A DNA stretch of 64,000 nucleotides from assembly GCF_017347585.1 (NCBI RefSeq), contig NZ_AP024480.1, forward strand, positions 890,001-954,000. Direction: 5' to 3'. The DNA is from Caldicellulosiruptor diazotrophicus. Lineage in GTDB: Bacteria > Bacillota > Thermoanaerobacteria > Caldicellulosiruptorales > Caldicellulosiruptoraceae. A model generated the notes under the pieces. It saw only the letters and a program-made list of their open reading frames with translations, made no database searches and was not told the DNA's origin. The position numbers and the translations under genes were made by a program. This document shows, piece after piece, positions 56,903 to 64,000 of this stretch (its first letter is position 1; each line of letters begins with the position of its first letter).

Positions 56903-57991
56903 TTATACATTGAACCTGAATATAACCACATCACCATCTTGCATGACATAATCTTTTCCTTCTGTTCTGACAAGTCCTTTTTCTTTTGCCTGGGCAAAAC
57001 CACCACATTCTACCAGCACTTCAAACGGAACAACTTCAGCTCTTATAAATCCTTTTTCAAAATCACTGTGGATTTTGCCAGCTGCCTGAGGTGCTTTTGT
57101 TCCTTTTTTGATTGTCCATGCTCTTACTTCTTTTTCTCCTGCTGTCAAAAATGAAATCAGCCCCAAAAGCTTGTATCCTGCCTGGATTAGATTGTCAAGT
57201 CCCGATTTTTCAATGCCAAGTTCTTTTAAGAATTCTTTCTTTTCTTCATCTGGCAGCGCAGCAATTTCCTCTTCAATTTTAGCGCAAATGACAATTACTT
57301 CTGAACCTTCTTCTGCTGCAATTTCCTTCACTACTTTTACATATTCATTTTCTTTTCCAATATCCTTTTCAGAGATGTTAGCTGCATAAATTGTAGGTTT
57401 GAATGTAAGAAGGTTCAACGAATTTACAAACTTCAAATCGTCTTCATCATCGAATTTGAGCGTTCTTGCCATTTTGCCACTTTCCAATGTAGAATAAATC
57501 TTTTCCATGATTTCAAGCTCATGTGCTGCTTCTTTGTTATTTTTTGCAAGTTTTCTTGTCTTATCAAGCCTTCTTTCCAGCACTTCCATGTCAGCAAATA
57601 TCAGCTCTAAATTGATTGTTTCAATGTCTCTTCTTGGGTTTACACTTCCTTCCACATGAACTATATCAGTGTCGTCAAAACAGCGAACAACATGAACAAT
57701 TGCGTCAACCTCTCTTATATGAGATAAAAACTTATTACCAAGGCCTTCACCTTTGCTTGCACCTTTTACAAGTCCTGCAATGTCAACAAATTCAATAAAA
57801 GCAGGTGTTACCTTTTCAGGATTGTATATTCTGGCAAGTACATCAAGTCTTTCATCAGGTACTGCAACAACTCCCACGTTGGGTTCAATTGTACAAAATG
57901 GGTAGTTGGCAGCTTCTGCACCCGCTTTTGTTATTGCGTTAAAGAGAGTACTTTTGCCTATATTTGGAAGTCCAACAATACCAAGTCGCAT
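56903..57991 (-). CDS. ychF: Redox-regulated ATPase YchF
   Basis: A 362-residue Obg-like P-loop protein. G1 is GLPNIGKSTLFNAIT near residue 7, G3 is DIAGLVKGASKGEGLGN near 69, and the G4 position reads YAANISEKD in place of NKxD, in keeping with the ATP preference of YchF. The C-terminal TGS-like domain has RAWTIKKGTKAPQAAG and VVPFEVLVECGGFAQAKEKG. It binds ribosomes; the physiological role is still debated. Confidence 0.96.
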   Translation of the reverse strand: MRLGIVGLPNIGKSTLFNAITKAGAEAANYPFCTIEPNVGVVAVPDERLDVLARIYNPEKVTPAFIEFVDIAGLVKGASKGEGLGNKFLSHIREVDAIVHVVRCFDDTDIVHVEGSVNPRRDIETINLELIFADMEVLERRLDKTRKLAKNNKEAAHELEIMEKIYSTLESGKMARTLKFDDEDDLKFVNSLNLLTFKPTIYAANISEKDIGKENEYVKVVKEIAAEEGSEVIVICAKIEEEIAALPDEEKKEFLKELGIEKSGLDNLIQAGYKLLGLISFLTAGEKEVRAWTIKKGTKAPQAAGKIHSDFEKGFIRAEVVPFEVLVECGGFAQAKEKGLVRTEGKDYVMQDGDVVIFRFNV

Positions 57992-58080
57992 TTTTCTTTT
58001 TTGCCTCCTATGAAAATCTTTTGTTTTTTACAAATAAACAGTATAGAATACTTTGTGTCAAAAATCAATTTAGAATTGCG

Positions 58081-58131
58081 CAAAATAAAAACGCCACCCC
58101 ACTTTATTTTGAGCCATTTTACAAGGTGGCG
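58081..58131 (-). terminator. Minus-strand terminator
   Basis: On the minus strand CGCCACC (58131-58125) pairs with GGTGGCG (58098-58092), followed by TTTTTATTTTG. It ends the minus-strand unit containing the transglycosylase and the 52-residue gene. Confidence 0.75.
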
Positions 58132-58153
58132 CTAAGAATTTTTGAAAAACCTT

Positions 58154-58312
58154 TTAATCTTTTCTGAGTTTTTTCCCGATTATCATTCCAATCATTATAC
58201 CCTTAAAAAACCCTGTAAGATAAGAACCAAGCATACACAACATATTCTTTTTTGCCTTGATCATGTTGTATCTATTTCTTGGGCGATTATACAGCTTTCT
58301 TGTTCTAACCAT
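58154..58312 (-). CDS. Small basic membrane protein, 52 residues
   Basis: An open frame of 52 codons with a strong GAGGGGGAG ribosome-binding site. The N-terminal half is very basic (MVRTRKLYNRPRNRYNMIKA), and the second half is one hydrophobic helix with small residues (SYLTGFFKGIMIGMIIGKKL). It lies 48 nt after the transglycosylase gene on the same strand, and a terminator follows. No family is recognised. Confidence 0.6.
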   Translation of the reverse strand: MVRTRKLYNRPRNRYNMIKAKKNMLCMLGSYLTGFFKGIMIGMIIGKKLRKD

Positions 58313-58360
58313 TTTTAATCTCCCCCTCTTTCTATTAATGTGTGCAACTGAAGAGGGAGA

Positions 58361-59035
58361 TTATACATCATCATATTCTCTGTATTTTTTAGAAAGCAAA
58401 AGCACCCTTTGAACGTAGTTTATAGTCTCATCAAATGGTGGTATTCCACCAAACTTTAAAACATTTGCTGGACCTGCATTGTAAGCTGCCAGCGCAAGCT
58501 CAATATTTCCGCCAAATTCTTCAATTTTTTCTTTCAAGTATCTTATACCACCATCTAAGTTTTCAATAGGATCATATGGATTTACACCAAGAGATTTTGC
58601 TGTTTGGGGCATAAGCTGCATAAGACCAATTGCGCCAGCCTTAGAGACTGCATCTTGACGAAAACCTGATTCTGCTTCAATTACGCTTAAGACTAAGCTT
58701 GGCAAAACACCATATTGTTTTGCTTTTTGTGTTGCAATTGAAATTATGTCATCTTTCCTAAGATTGAACCTGTTGTTAGCTGTAGGCATATAAGAATAGC
58801 TTGAGCTTTGTAAGTTATAGCTACCAAGCCGTTGGTTAAAAATGGTATCTACAGTTTTCGACTGTATGCTTGAGAATACTATATTGCTTTCTGTATTAGT
58901 TGCATGAACAACACTTTCGAAGTTTTGCGCAAATATATATTTAAAATTTTGGGGCAGGTTAGTTTTGCTTGATATTCTTTGCACTATCTGGGAAAATTTT
59001 TGAACAATTAAATCCTGAACGTTATAAATTGCCAT
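58361..59035 (-). CDS. Lytic transglycosylase (SLT domain)
   Basis: A 224-residue protein whose C-terminal half (about 105-215) is an SLT domain: the catalytic glutamate in [20 protein letters not shown] near 116, [15 protein letters not shown] near 136, [19 protein letters not shown] near 162 and [13 protein letters not shown] near 182. The N-terminal part is low in motifs and lacks a clear signal peptide. It cleaves peptidoglycan; as it is close to chemotaxis and flagellar genes, it may help insert flagella, which is inferred. Confidence 0.88.
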   Translation of the reverse strand: MAIYNVQDLIVQKFSQIVQRISSKTNLPQNFKYIFAQNFESVVHATNTESNIVFSSIQSKTVDTIFNQRLGSYNLQSSSYSYMPTANNRFNLRKDDIISIATQKAKQYGVLPSLVLSVIEAESGFRQDAVSKAGAIGLMQLMPQTAKSLGVNPYDPIENLDGGIRYLKEKIEEFGGNIELALAAYNAGPANVLKFGGIPPFDETINYVQRVLLLSKKYREYDDV

Positions 59036-59073
59036 AACAAAATCCCCTCAAGCTACTTTATTTTTAAAAGCCT

Positions 59074-59334
59074 TTAGCATTCAAGATTCATATACTGAAG
59101 TTTCACATGATCAAGCTGTTTCACATCGTTTTCAAATGCCTTTATGTCATCCTCTGTTGCTTGCATGTGCAAGATGATAAGCCCCTGATTTGAACAACTG
59201 TCGCCTGCCTCATGAATACCAAGTCTTGTTTTGATTAGACAGCCATGTTTTGTTAAAATTTCCTGAAGTTTTGGTGCATCATGCAATCTGTTGTCCACCA
59301 AAATTGCAGCTATAAAAGTTTTGCACATTTTCAA
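59074..59334 (-). CDS. TM1266-like iron-hydrogenase system putative regulator
   Basis: An 86-residue ACT/NikR-C-like protein. FIAAILVDNRLHDAPKLQEI near the start, HGCLIKTRLGIHEAGD and GLIILHMQATEDDIKAFEND (in sequence) match the TM1266 family, often labelled putative iron-only hydrogenase system regulator. No hydrogenase gene is in this window. It lies directly after the chemoreceptor gene, 17 nt away. Confidence 0.65.
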   Translation of the reverse strand: MKMCKTFIAAILVDNRLHDAPKLQEILTKHGCLIKTRLGIHEAGDSCSNQGLIILHMQATEDDIKAFENDVKQLDHVKLQYMNLEC

Positions 59335-59351
59335 AACCCTCCTCTTTATTT

Positions 59352-61169
59352 TTATAATCGGTATTTTGAAAGCTCTTCTTTAAACACATTTGAAAGATTT
59401 TCAAGGTCAGCAACCTTGTTCAAAAGTTCTTTTATGCTCTCTGCATACATAGAGATTGAAGCTGCCATCTGCTGAGCTGATGCAGAATTTTCTTGTGATA
59501 TTGCCGAAAGAGATGTAATTGTTTCAAATACACTTGCAATTCTTTCTGCTTCTTGTGATAGAGATTCAATTTGCGAAATTAAAGTCTCAACTACATTTGA
59601 TATTCTTTCAATGTTTTGGTTATTATTATTCACCACATCATTTAAAGTTGATTCACTCTTTGTGAGTTTTTCAAACTGTTGGGTGAGGGTAGTTGAAAGA
59701 GATTCAATTTCATCAACAAAGTTTTTGAGATTTTTGTTAATTGTCTTAGCAAATGACATTGTGCTATCTGCAAGTTTTCTTATCTCATCTGCTACAACTG
59801 CAAATCCAACACCAACATTTCCAGCCCTCGCAGCTTCGATTGATGCATTGAGCGCAAGCATATTTATCTGGTTTGAAATCTCTGCGACTGTTGATGTTAT
59901 CTTCATAACTTCGTTTGCTTCTTCAGAAAGTTTAGTTCCTTTTTGAACTATCTCAGAAAACTCGGTGCTTATTCTATTTATATCCTCAGCAGCTTCACTT
60001 ATGTCCTTTCCAGAATTGTTAAGTATTTTATTCACCTCAGTCAAAATATCTTTTGTTTGAGTTTGTTGAGATACAATTTGTTTGAGATTTTCAATATTTT
60101 CATTCAAAGTTGTTACAGCCTTTTCGATTTCTTCAGCCTGATGGACAGCACCTTGAGCAACATCATTAACAATTCCAGCAACCGAATCTGAAAGATTTTT
60201 CATCTTATCAGCAATTTCTTTAATGTTTTTAGAAAAGTTATATATCTCGTCACTTCCACCTTTGAGCAAAAGCAAATCTTTTTTAACAGAAGATTTTGTG
60301 GTTGCTAACATTTTTGCAAAGTTTTCTAATTTGTCATTTGTCTTTATAACGAGTGAGCCGCTAAAATCCAGATTCTTGAGTGACTTCAGCTCGTCATAAA
60401 TAGGCTTTAGTGGTCTTAAGATGAAAAATGCTGCAATGAACGTAGTAATGAAAGTTAAACCTGCCATAAGAAGATGATTGGCATATTCAGTTTTATTTGG
60501 GTCGAATATAAAGCTTAAAACTATAACAGCAATAGTTGAAAATATAGAAATTTTAAACTCCAAAGATTTTATAAAGCCTAAGCCTGCTATTATATTAAAA
60601 TAAGCTTTTTTAACCTTTCTATTTGTCTTTTCAAATTTAATTCTAATCTTTAGATGATAAAACCCTTCTTCATCTTTGAACTTTTCGAGTTCTTCAAAGT
60701 CAAGTTTTTCATTGAAAAATTCAGCACTTCCTTCAAGAAGACCAAGAAAATAATCATAAAATCCTCTTTTGGACACATATGTTATGTATGCTTCGTTTGG
60801 AGAGATTTCTTCAAAGATAATTCTGGGTGGTTTTGCACCTTTTATCATTCGAGTAAGCTGGCTGTGGACATCGTCCATGTATTCCAAAAAACCTTTTAAT
60901 GAAAGCCTTTGGAAATATGAAGGAAACCATTTACTAAAGGTTCTTATATTATTTTTGCCAATTTCTCTCCACATATTAGATGGTGTAATATTTGCCTTTT
61001 CACATGCTTTTTCAATCATCTTGTGAACAAGCTCATCGTCAATATCGTCTGTTGGTGAAATTATTACCGATTCGTCAAGCCCCATACCTTGCTTTGCATA
61101 CTTTTTAACATCATCTCCCCATATATTACCAATTGTTTCAAGCCAGGTTAAAACAACAGTCCCTTTCAA
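59352..61169 (-). CDS. Methyl-accepting chemotaxis protein with N-terminal H-NOX heme domain
   Basis: A 605-residue receptor. Residues 1-185 are an H-NOX domain: Trp9, Asn74, His102 ([16 protein letters not shown]), Pro115, the heme-propionate motif Tyr131-x-Ser133-x-Arg135 (YVSKR) and Tyr140. These match the O2-binding Caldanaerobacter tengcongensis domain at the same numbers. Two membrane helices follow (about 190-205 and 215-240), then a coiled coil and the methyl-accepting signalling domain with [20 protein letters not shown] near 470. The TTG at 61169 (AAGGGG upstream) gives the usual MKGTVV start; the longer frame adds 30 unrelated residues. It likely senses O2 or NO for taxis. Confidence 0.92.
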   Translation of the reverse strand: MKGTVVLTWLETIGNIWGDDVKKYAKQGMGLDESVIISPTDDIDDELVHKMIEKACEKANITPSNMWREIGKNNIRTFSKWFPSYFQRLSLKGFLEYMDDVHSQLTRMIKGAKPPRIIFEEISPNEAYITYVSKRGFYDYFLGLLEGSAEFFNEKLDFEELEKFKDEEGFYHLKIRIKFEKTNRKVKKAYFNIIAGLGFIKSLEFKISIFSTIAVIVLSFIFDPNKTEYANHLLMAGLTFITTFIAAFFILRPLKPIYDELKSLKNLDFSGSLVIKTNDKLENFAKMLATTKSSVKKDLLLLKGGSDEIYNFSKNIKEIADKMKNLSDSVAGIVNDVAQGAVHQAEEIEKAVTTLNENIENLKQIVSQQTQTKDILTEVNKILNNSGKDISEAAEDINRISTEFSEIVQKGTKLSEEANEVMKITSTVAEISNQINMLALNASIEAARAGNVGVGFAVVADEIRKLADSTMSFAKTINKNLKNFVDEIESLSTTLTQQFEKLTKSESTLNDVVNNNNQNIERISNVVETLISQIESLSQEAERIASVFETITSLSAISQENSASAQQMAASISMYAESIKELLNKVADLENLSNVFKEELSKYRL

Positions 61170-61242
61170 GCCTTCATTCCCCTTTCTAAAAAAGTGCGAT
61201 ATATATAAATAATACCACAAAAATTGAAAAAGAGCACAACAT

Positions 61243-61443
61243 TTATGTGCTCTTTTCAATTCTCCTTTGTGCTTCGCTTTCTATAAGTCTGTCCAAAAAT
61301 ATAGATTTTTCAAATACTTCTTTTCGTGCAATAATTCCTTTGTCAACCAAAACTTCAATTAGCGAGGTTATCATCAAGGTGTTTTTATAGTCAACCTCTT
61401 TGAGCTGTGAAATCTGAGACAAAATATCAATTGACCCTTTCAT
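61243..61443 (-). CDS. Small hypothetical protein before the H-NOX receptor
   Basis: A 66-residue helical protein ([20 protein letters not shown], then [20 protein letters not shown]). No family is recognised. It is on the same strand as the chemoreceptor, ends 73 nt before its start and may be cotranscribed with it. The ribosome-binding site is only moderate. Confidence 0.55.
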   Translation of the reverse strand: MKGSIDILSQISQLKEVDYKNTLMITSLIEVLVDKGIIARKEVFEKSIFLDRLIESEAQRRIEKST

Positions 61444-61552
61444 TTGACCTTAAGTACCTCTCCCTCTTTTTAAAAATTTTAATTGCTATCATTTTGATTA
61501 TTGACTAAAATGTAATTAGCTATACATCGGGTTGATTTGGAGGTATGTTGAA

Positions 61553-61984
61553 ATGAACTATTTGTGGCTAATATTCGGCTTATTATCAGCTCTGTTTGCA
61601 TCTCTTGTTGCAATATTTGGGAAGATTGGTCTAAAAGGCATTGATACAAATGTTGCAACAGCTATAAGAGCTGTGATTATGGCTGCTTTTTTAATTATTG
61701 TAGTTGCATTTCAAGGAAGACTGAACAAAGTTTCAGATGTTTTGGCTGACAAAAAAGCTATTTTGTTTATTGTATTAAGCGGGGTTGCAGGAGCTCTATC
61801 ATGGCTTTTCTATTTTTTGGCTCTCAAAAATGGCAAGGTTCAGCAGGTTGCGCCAATCGACAGGCTTTCGGTTGTGTTTGCAATTGTACTTGCTACCATT
61901 TTTCTTGGCGAGAAAGTTTCATTTTACACAGCAATTGGAGTGCTGCTAATTGCCGCAGGTTCTATATTTGTTGCACTAGGCTAA
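61553..61984 (+). CDS. EamA-type membrane protein (single unit)
   Basis: A 143-residue protein with about five hydrophobic segments, one EamA/DMT repeat: IFGLLSALFASLVAIFGKIG near the start, TNVATAIRAVIMAAFLIIVV, GALSWLFYFLALKNGKVQQV and LATIFLGEKVSFYTAIGVLL. Proteins of this size (YP-type single repeats) probably act as dimers to move small metabolites. The ATG at 61553 follows TTTGGAGG. Confidence 0.85.
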   Translation: MNYLWLIFGLLSALFASLVAIFGKIGLKGIDTNVATAIRAVIMAAFLIIVVAFQGRLNKVSDVLADKKAILFIVLSGVAGALSWLFYFLALKNGKVQQVAPIDRLSVVFAIVLATIFLGEKVSFYTAIGVLLIAAGSIFVALG

Positions 61985-62062
61985 AAGATTATTCAATATA
62001 ATATCATTTTACAGATTTTGAAAAACAAGCTTTGAGACTTTTAAAAGGGGAAAGACAGCATT

Positions 62063-62884
62063 ATGAAAACTTGCTTTATAGTCAACACTTCTTTGGAAAA
62101 AGAGCTTCCTATTTATCTTAAAAGCGTGGGCTTTAACCAGTCTCAAGAGCATATTGTTCGAAAGAATGGGCATCCGGATTTTCATTATCTTCACACCGCG
62201 CAAGGTAGAGGAGTTTTAATTGTGGATGGGAAGGAGTACATTGTTGATGAGTCTGTGGCATTTTTCTTGTGGCCAGGTGTTCCCCACGAATATTATGCGA
62301 TATCTTCTGAGTGGTCAACAGTGTGGCTTACTTTCAATGGCCCTGCTTGTGAGATGATATTAAAAACCATGGGAATAAAACCTTTTGAAATATTTAAACT
62401 CTCAAGCAAGCAGTATTTGGAAGGCATTTTAGAAGCTATTTCGAATAAAGCATCATATTACAATTATATTGTTTCAATTGAATGTTCTCAGCTTATTTAT
62501 AGCTTTATCCTTCACATGGTATTGAATCTCCAGAACAAGATTGAAAGAAATTTTGAGAGTAATTATTTAAAGCTACTTCCAATCCTAAGATATGTCGAAG
62601 AGAATTTTGCCAAGAATATTACTCTTGAAGAGCTTTCCAAATTGATTGGTCTTTCGCCACAGCATCTTTGCTCAATTTTTAAGAAAACTTTTCAAACAAC
62701 ACCCTATGAATACTTAATAAGAATTAGAATTCAGAAAGCAAAGGAACTTTTGATAAAAAACCCGCTGATTCAAATAAAAGAAGTTTGTTATGAAGTTGGA
62801 TTTAGAAATCCAAGTTATTTCTGCTATATGTTCAAAAAATTAGAGGGAATAACACCAATGCAGTTCAAAAAACTTTTTGGATAA
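62063..62884 (+). CDS. AraC family transcriptional regulator
   Basis: A 273-residue regulator. The N-terminal part (about 1-150) is a cupin-like sensing domain (HPDFHYLHTAQGRGVLIVDGKEYIV in outline, WPGVPHEYYAI). The C-terminal 100 residues carry two helix-turn-helix motifs, ITLEELSKLIGLSPQHLCSIFKK and IKEVCYEVGFRNPSYFCYMFKKLEGITPMQFK (in outline), as in AraC/XylS proteins that control sugar use. The target is unknown; no sugar genes are adjacent. Confidence 0.93.
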   Translation: MKTCFIVNTSLEKELPIYLKSVGFNQSQEHIVRKNGHPDFHYLHTAQGRGVLIVDGKEYIVDESVAFFLWPGVPHEYYAISSEWSTVWLTFNGPACEMILKTMGIKPFEIFKLSSKQYLEGILEAISNKASYYNYIVSIECSQLIYSFILHMVLNLQNKIERNFESNYLKLLPILRYVEENFAKNITLEELSKLIGLSPQHLCSIFKKTFQTTPYEYLIRIRIQKAKELLIKNPLIQIKEVCYEVGFRNPSYFCYMFKKLEGITPMQFKKLFG

Positions 62885-62977
62885 TAATTTGTAAAGGTCA
62901 CAACATTTATGGAAGTTAGGCGTTATATAAAGTAGAATAAAAAAACAAAAAGAAGTTGTTTTTAGGAGGGAATTTAG

Positions 62978-63709
62978 TTGAAAATGAAAAACAAAAAAGT
63001 TGGATCTGTGAGTTTAGCAATCTTGCTGCTTTTGGCAACTTTTTTGGTATTTTTTGCACCAAAGGTGGATGCCTCTTCTGGAACTGATCAGTCAAAAACA
63101 GAAATTACTGTGAAAGGACAGGCATCGGTTTATGTAGAACCTGACGTGGCCATTTTGACATTTGGGGTTTTGAGTGAAAATATCAGTGCAGATGCTGCAT
63201 ACTCTCAAACTGCAGCAAAGATTAGCAAAACCATTGATGCAATAAAAAAGCTTGGAATTGACCCAAAGGATATAAAGACACTTAGAGTAAATGTTTATCC
63301 AAAATATTCTTACAACAAAGATGACGGTACTTCAAAGATAGTAGGCTTTTATGCATCAACTGATTTGACCGTAACTGTAAGAAATCTTTCTATTGTTGGT
63401 AAGACAATTGATACTGCATTCAAAAATGGCGTAAATACATTTAGTAGCCTAACATTTGATATTTCGAACTCATCGTCTTACTACAACCAGGCACTCTCAA
63501 AAGCACTTGAGAATGCAAAGCAAAAAGCAGCAACAATTGCAAAAGGACTTGGTATAAGTCTTAGCAAGCCAAAATCTGTTACTGAAAATAGCTATGTGAA
63601 CACTCCTCCTATAGTCTACTACAAGGCAGAAGCTTTGGCTTCTTCAGCATCAACCCAAATTCAGCCTGGCACAATTGAGATAAAGGCAGAGGTGACATTG
63701 GTGTACTGA
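62978..63709 (+). CDS. SIMPL (DUF541) domain secreted protein
   Basis: A 243-residue protein with a signal peptide or anchor (residues 1-32, basic start then LAILLLLATFLVFFAPKVDA), followed by a SIMPL domain: ITVKGQASVYVEPDVAILTF near 44, VYPKYSYNKDDGTSKIVGFY near 108, and ALENAKQKAATIAKGLGISL near 186. The family is periplasmic or secreted in other bacteria, with no defined reaction. The start is TTG behind AGGAGGG. Confidence 0.9.
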   Translation: MKMKNKKVGSVSLAILLLLATFLVFFAPKVDASSGTDQSKTEITVKGQASVYVEPDVAILTFGVLSENISADAAYSQTAAKISKTIDAIKKLGIDPKDIKTLRVNVYPKYSYNKDDGTSKIVGFYASTDLTVTVRNLSIVGKTIDTAFKNGVNTFSSLTFDISNSSSYYNQALSKALENAKQKAATIAKGLGISLSKPKSVTENSYVNTPPIVYYKAEALASSASTQIQPGTIEIKAEVTLVY

Positions 63710-63731
63710 GATTTTCTAAAATATACGCAAA

Positions 63732-63763
63732 AAGGCGGCAGTTTTATCCCTGCCGCCTTTTCA
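63732..63763. terminator. Bidirectional terminator between SIMPL gene and thioredoxin gene
   Basis: AAGGCGGCAG (63732-63741) pairs perfectly with CTGCCGCCTT (63750-63759); Ts follow on the plus strand and As precede it, which become Ts on the minus strand. Confidence 0.9.
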
Positions 63764-63780
63764 AGTTAGTTTTAGAAGCA

Positions 63781-64000
63781 TTAGAGATTTCTGTTTATAA
63801 AGTTTACAAAGTCACTCTTAGGTCTTGCACCGATAATCTTGTCAACTGCCTTGCCATTTTTGAAGAGCATTATTGTTGGAATACTCATGATCCTGAATGC
63901 ATATGCTATGTCGCCATAGTCGTCTACATTGAGTTTTGCAAATTTTACTTTTCCTGCATATTCCTGAGCAAGCTCTTCTATAACAGGTGCAACCATTCTA
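63781..64000 (-). CDS. trxA: Thioredoxin, C-terminal part (5' end outside window)
   Basis: The last 70 or so codons of a thioredoxin. Visible are RMVAPVIEELAQEYAGKVKF right after the expected CGPC active site (which lies beyond the window), KLNVDDYGDIAYAFRIMSIP with the cis-proline, TIMLFKNGKAVDKIIGARPK and the C-terminal helix. The family and fold are clear; the active site itself cannot be confirmed here. Confidence 0.9.
   Translation of the reverse strand, partial: RMVAPVIEELAQEYAGKVKFAKLNVDDYGDIAYAFRIMSIPTIMLFKNGKAVDKIIGARPKSDFVNFINRNL

Noticed and set aside
61170-61259. Extra 30 N-terminal residues of the H-NOX receptor
   Set aside because: The H-NOX domain begins exactly at the TTG at 61169, which has its own AAGGGG; the upstream residues do not fit the family and overlap the end of the preceding gene.

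Overview
The window is a 64 kb piece of chromosome from a low-GC, anaerobic, motile Firmicute. Protein sequences, the flagellar and spoIIA gene orders and the AT-rich codon use point to a thermophilic clostridial lineage, most probably Caldicellulosiruptor. The genus is inferred from recognition of the proteins, not from a search.

Layout. (1) 1-2.75 kb: the 3' part of a 23S rRNA gene and a 5S rRNA gene. (2) 2.85-6.0 kb, minus strand: a complete sigY-yxlCDEFG-type operon (ECF sigma factor, small membrane proteins, ABC exporter) with a matching ECF-type autoregulatory promoter. (3) 6.2-16.5 kb: a secreted or anchored protein, aroK, an endonuclease IV-family gene, aroQ, an M24 peptidase and a full trpEGDCFBA operon. 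The trp leader carries a regular (G/T)AG array, an antiterminator and a terminator, which is the design of TRAP attenuation. (4) 16.5-21.1 kb: an ECF-transporter energizing module (ecfA1-ecfA2-ecfT), truA, tRNA-Val(GAC), a DUF218 protein and tRNA-Gly(TCC). (5) 21.2-22.8 kb: spoIIAA-spoIIAB-sigF behind a sigma-H-like promoter. (6) 22.9-42.7 kb: comF and a late flagellar region (yvyF, flgM, flgN, flgK, flgL, yviE, a HepT-like gene, fliW, csrA, an AAA ATPase, flagellin, two glycosyltransferase genes, flaG, fliD, fliS, a fliT-like gene). Three sigma-D-type promoters and two CsrA-like sites in the flagellin leader tie it together. Between the glycosyltransferases and flaG lies about 3.3 kb of decayed DNA with transposase remnants, broken PD-(D/E)XK-type genes and a remnant of the flagellin methylase gene fliB. 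(7) 42.7-56.9 kb: a DUF2442 gene, an MFS permease, thpR, proBA, a frameshifted MntA-like nucleotidyltransferase, mutS2, lepB, guaB, an aldose epimerase-like gene and larE-larB-larC. (8) 56.9-64 kb: ychF, a lytic transglycosylase, a TM1266-like protein, a membrane chemoreceptor with an N-terminal H-NOX heme domain, an EamA-type protein, an AraC regulator, a SIMPL protein and the 3' part of a thioredoxin gene at the window edge.

How the parts work together. FlgM would hold sigma-D, whose predicted promoters precede flgM, flagellin and flaG. FliW and CsrA, encoded upstream of flagellin, have a plausible target in the flagellin leader. The aro genes feed chorismate towards the trp operon. The most notable signals are the TRAP-type trp leader that overlaps the trpE start, the H-NOX chemoreceptor whose heme-pocket residues match the O2-binding Caldanaerobacter (Thermoanaerobacter) tengcongensis protein position for position, the CsrA/FliW/flagellin circuit, the HepT-like gene lacking its catalytic histidine inside the flagellar operon, and the decayed island next to the flagellin-modification genes.
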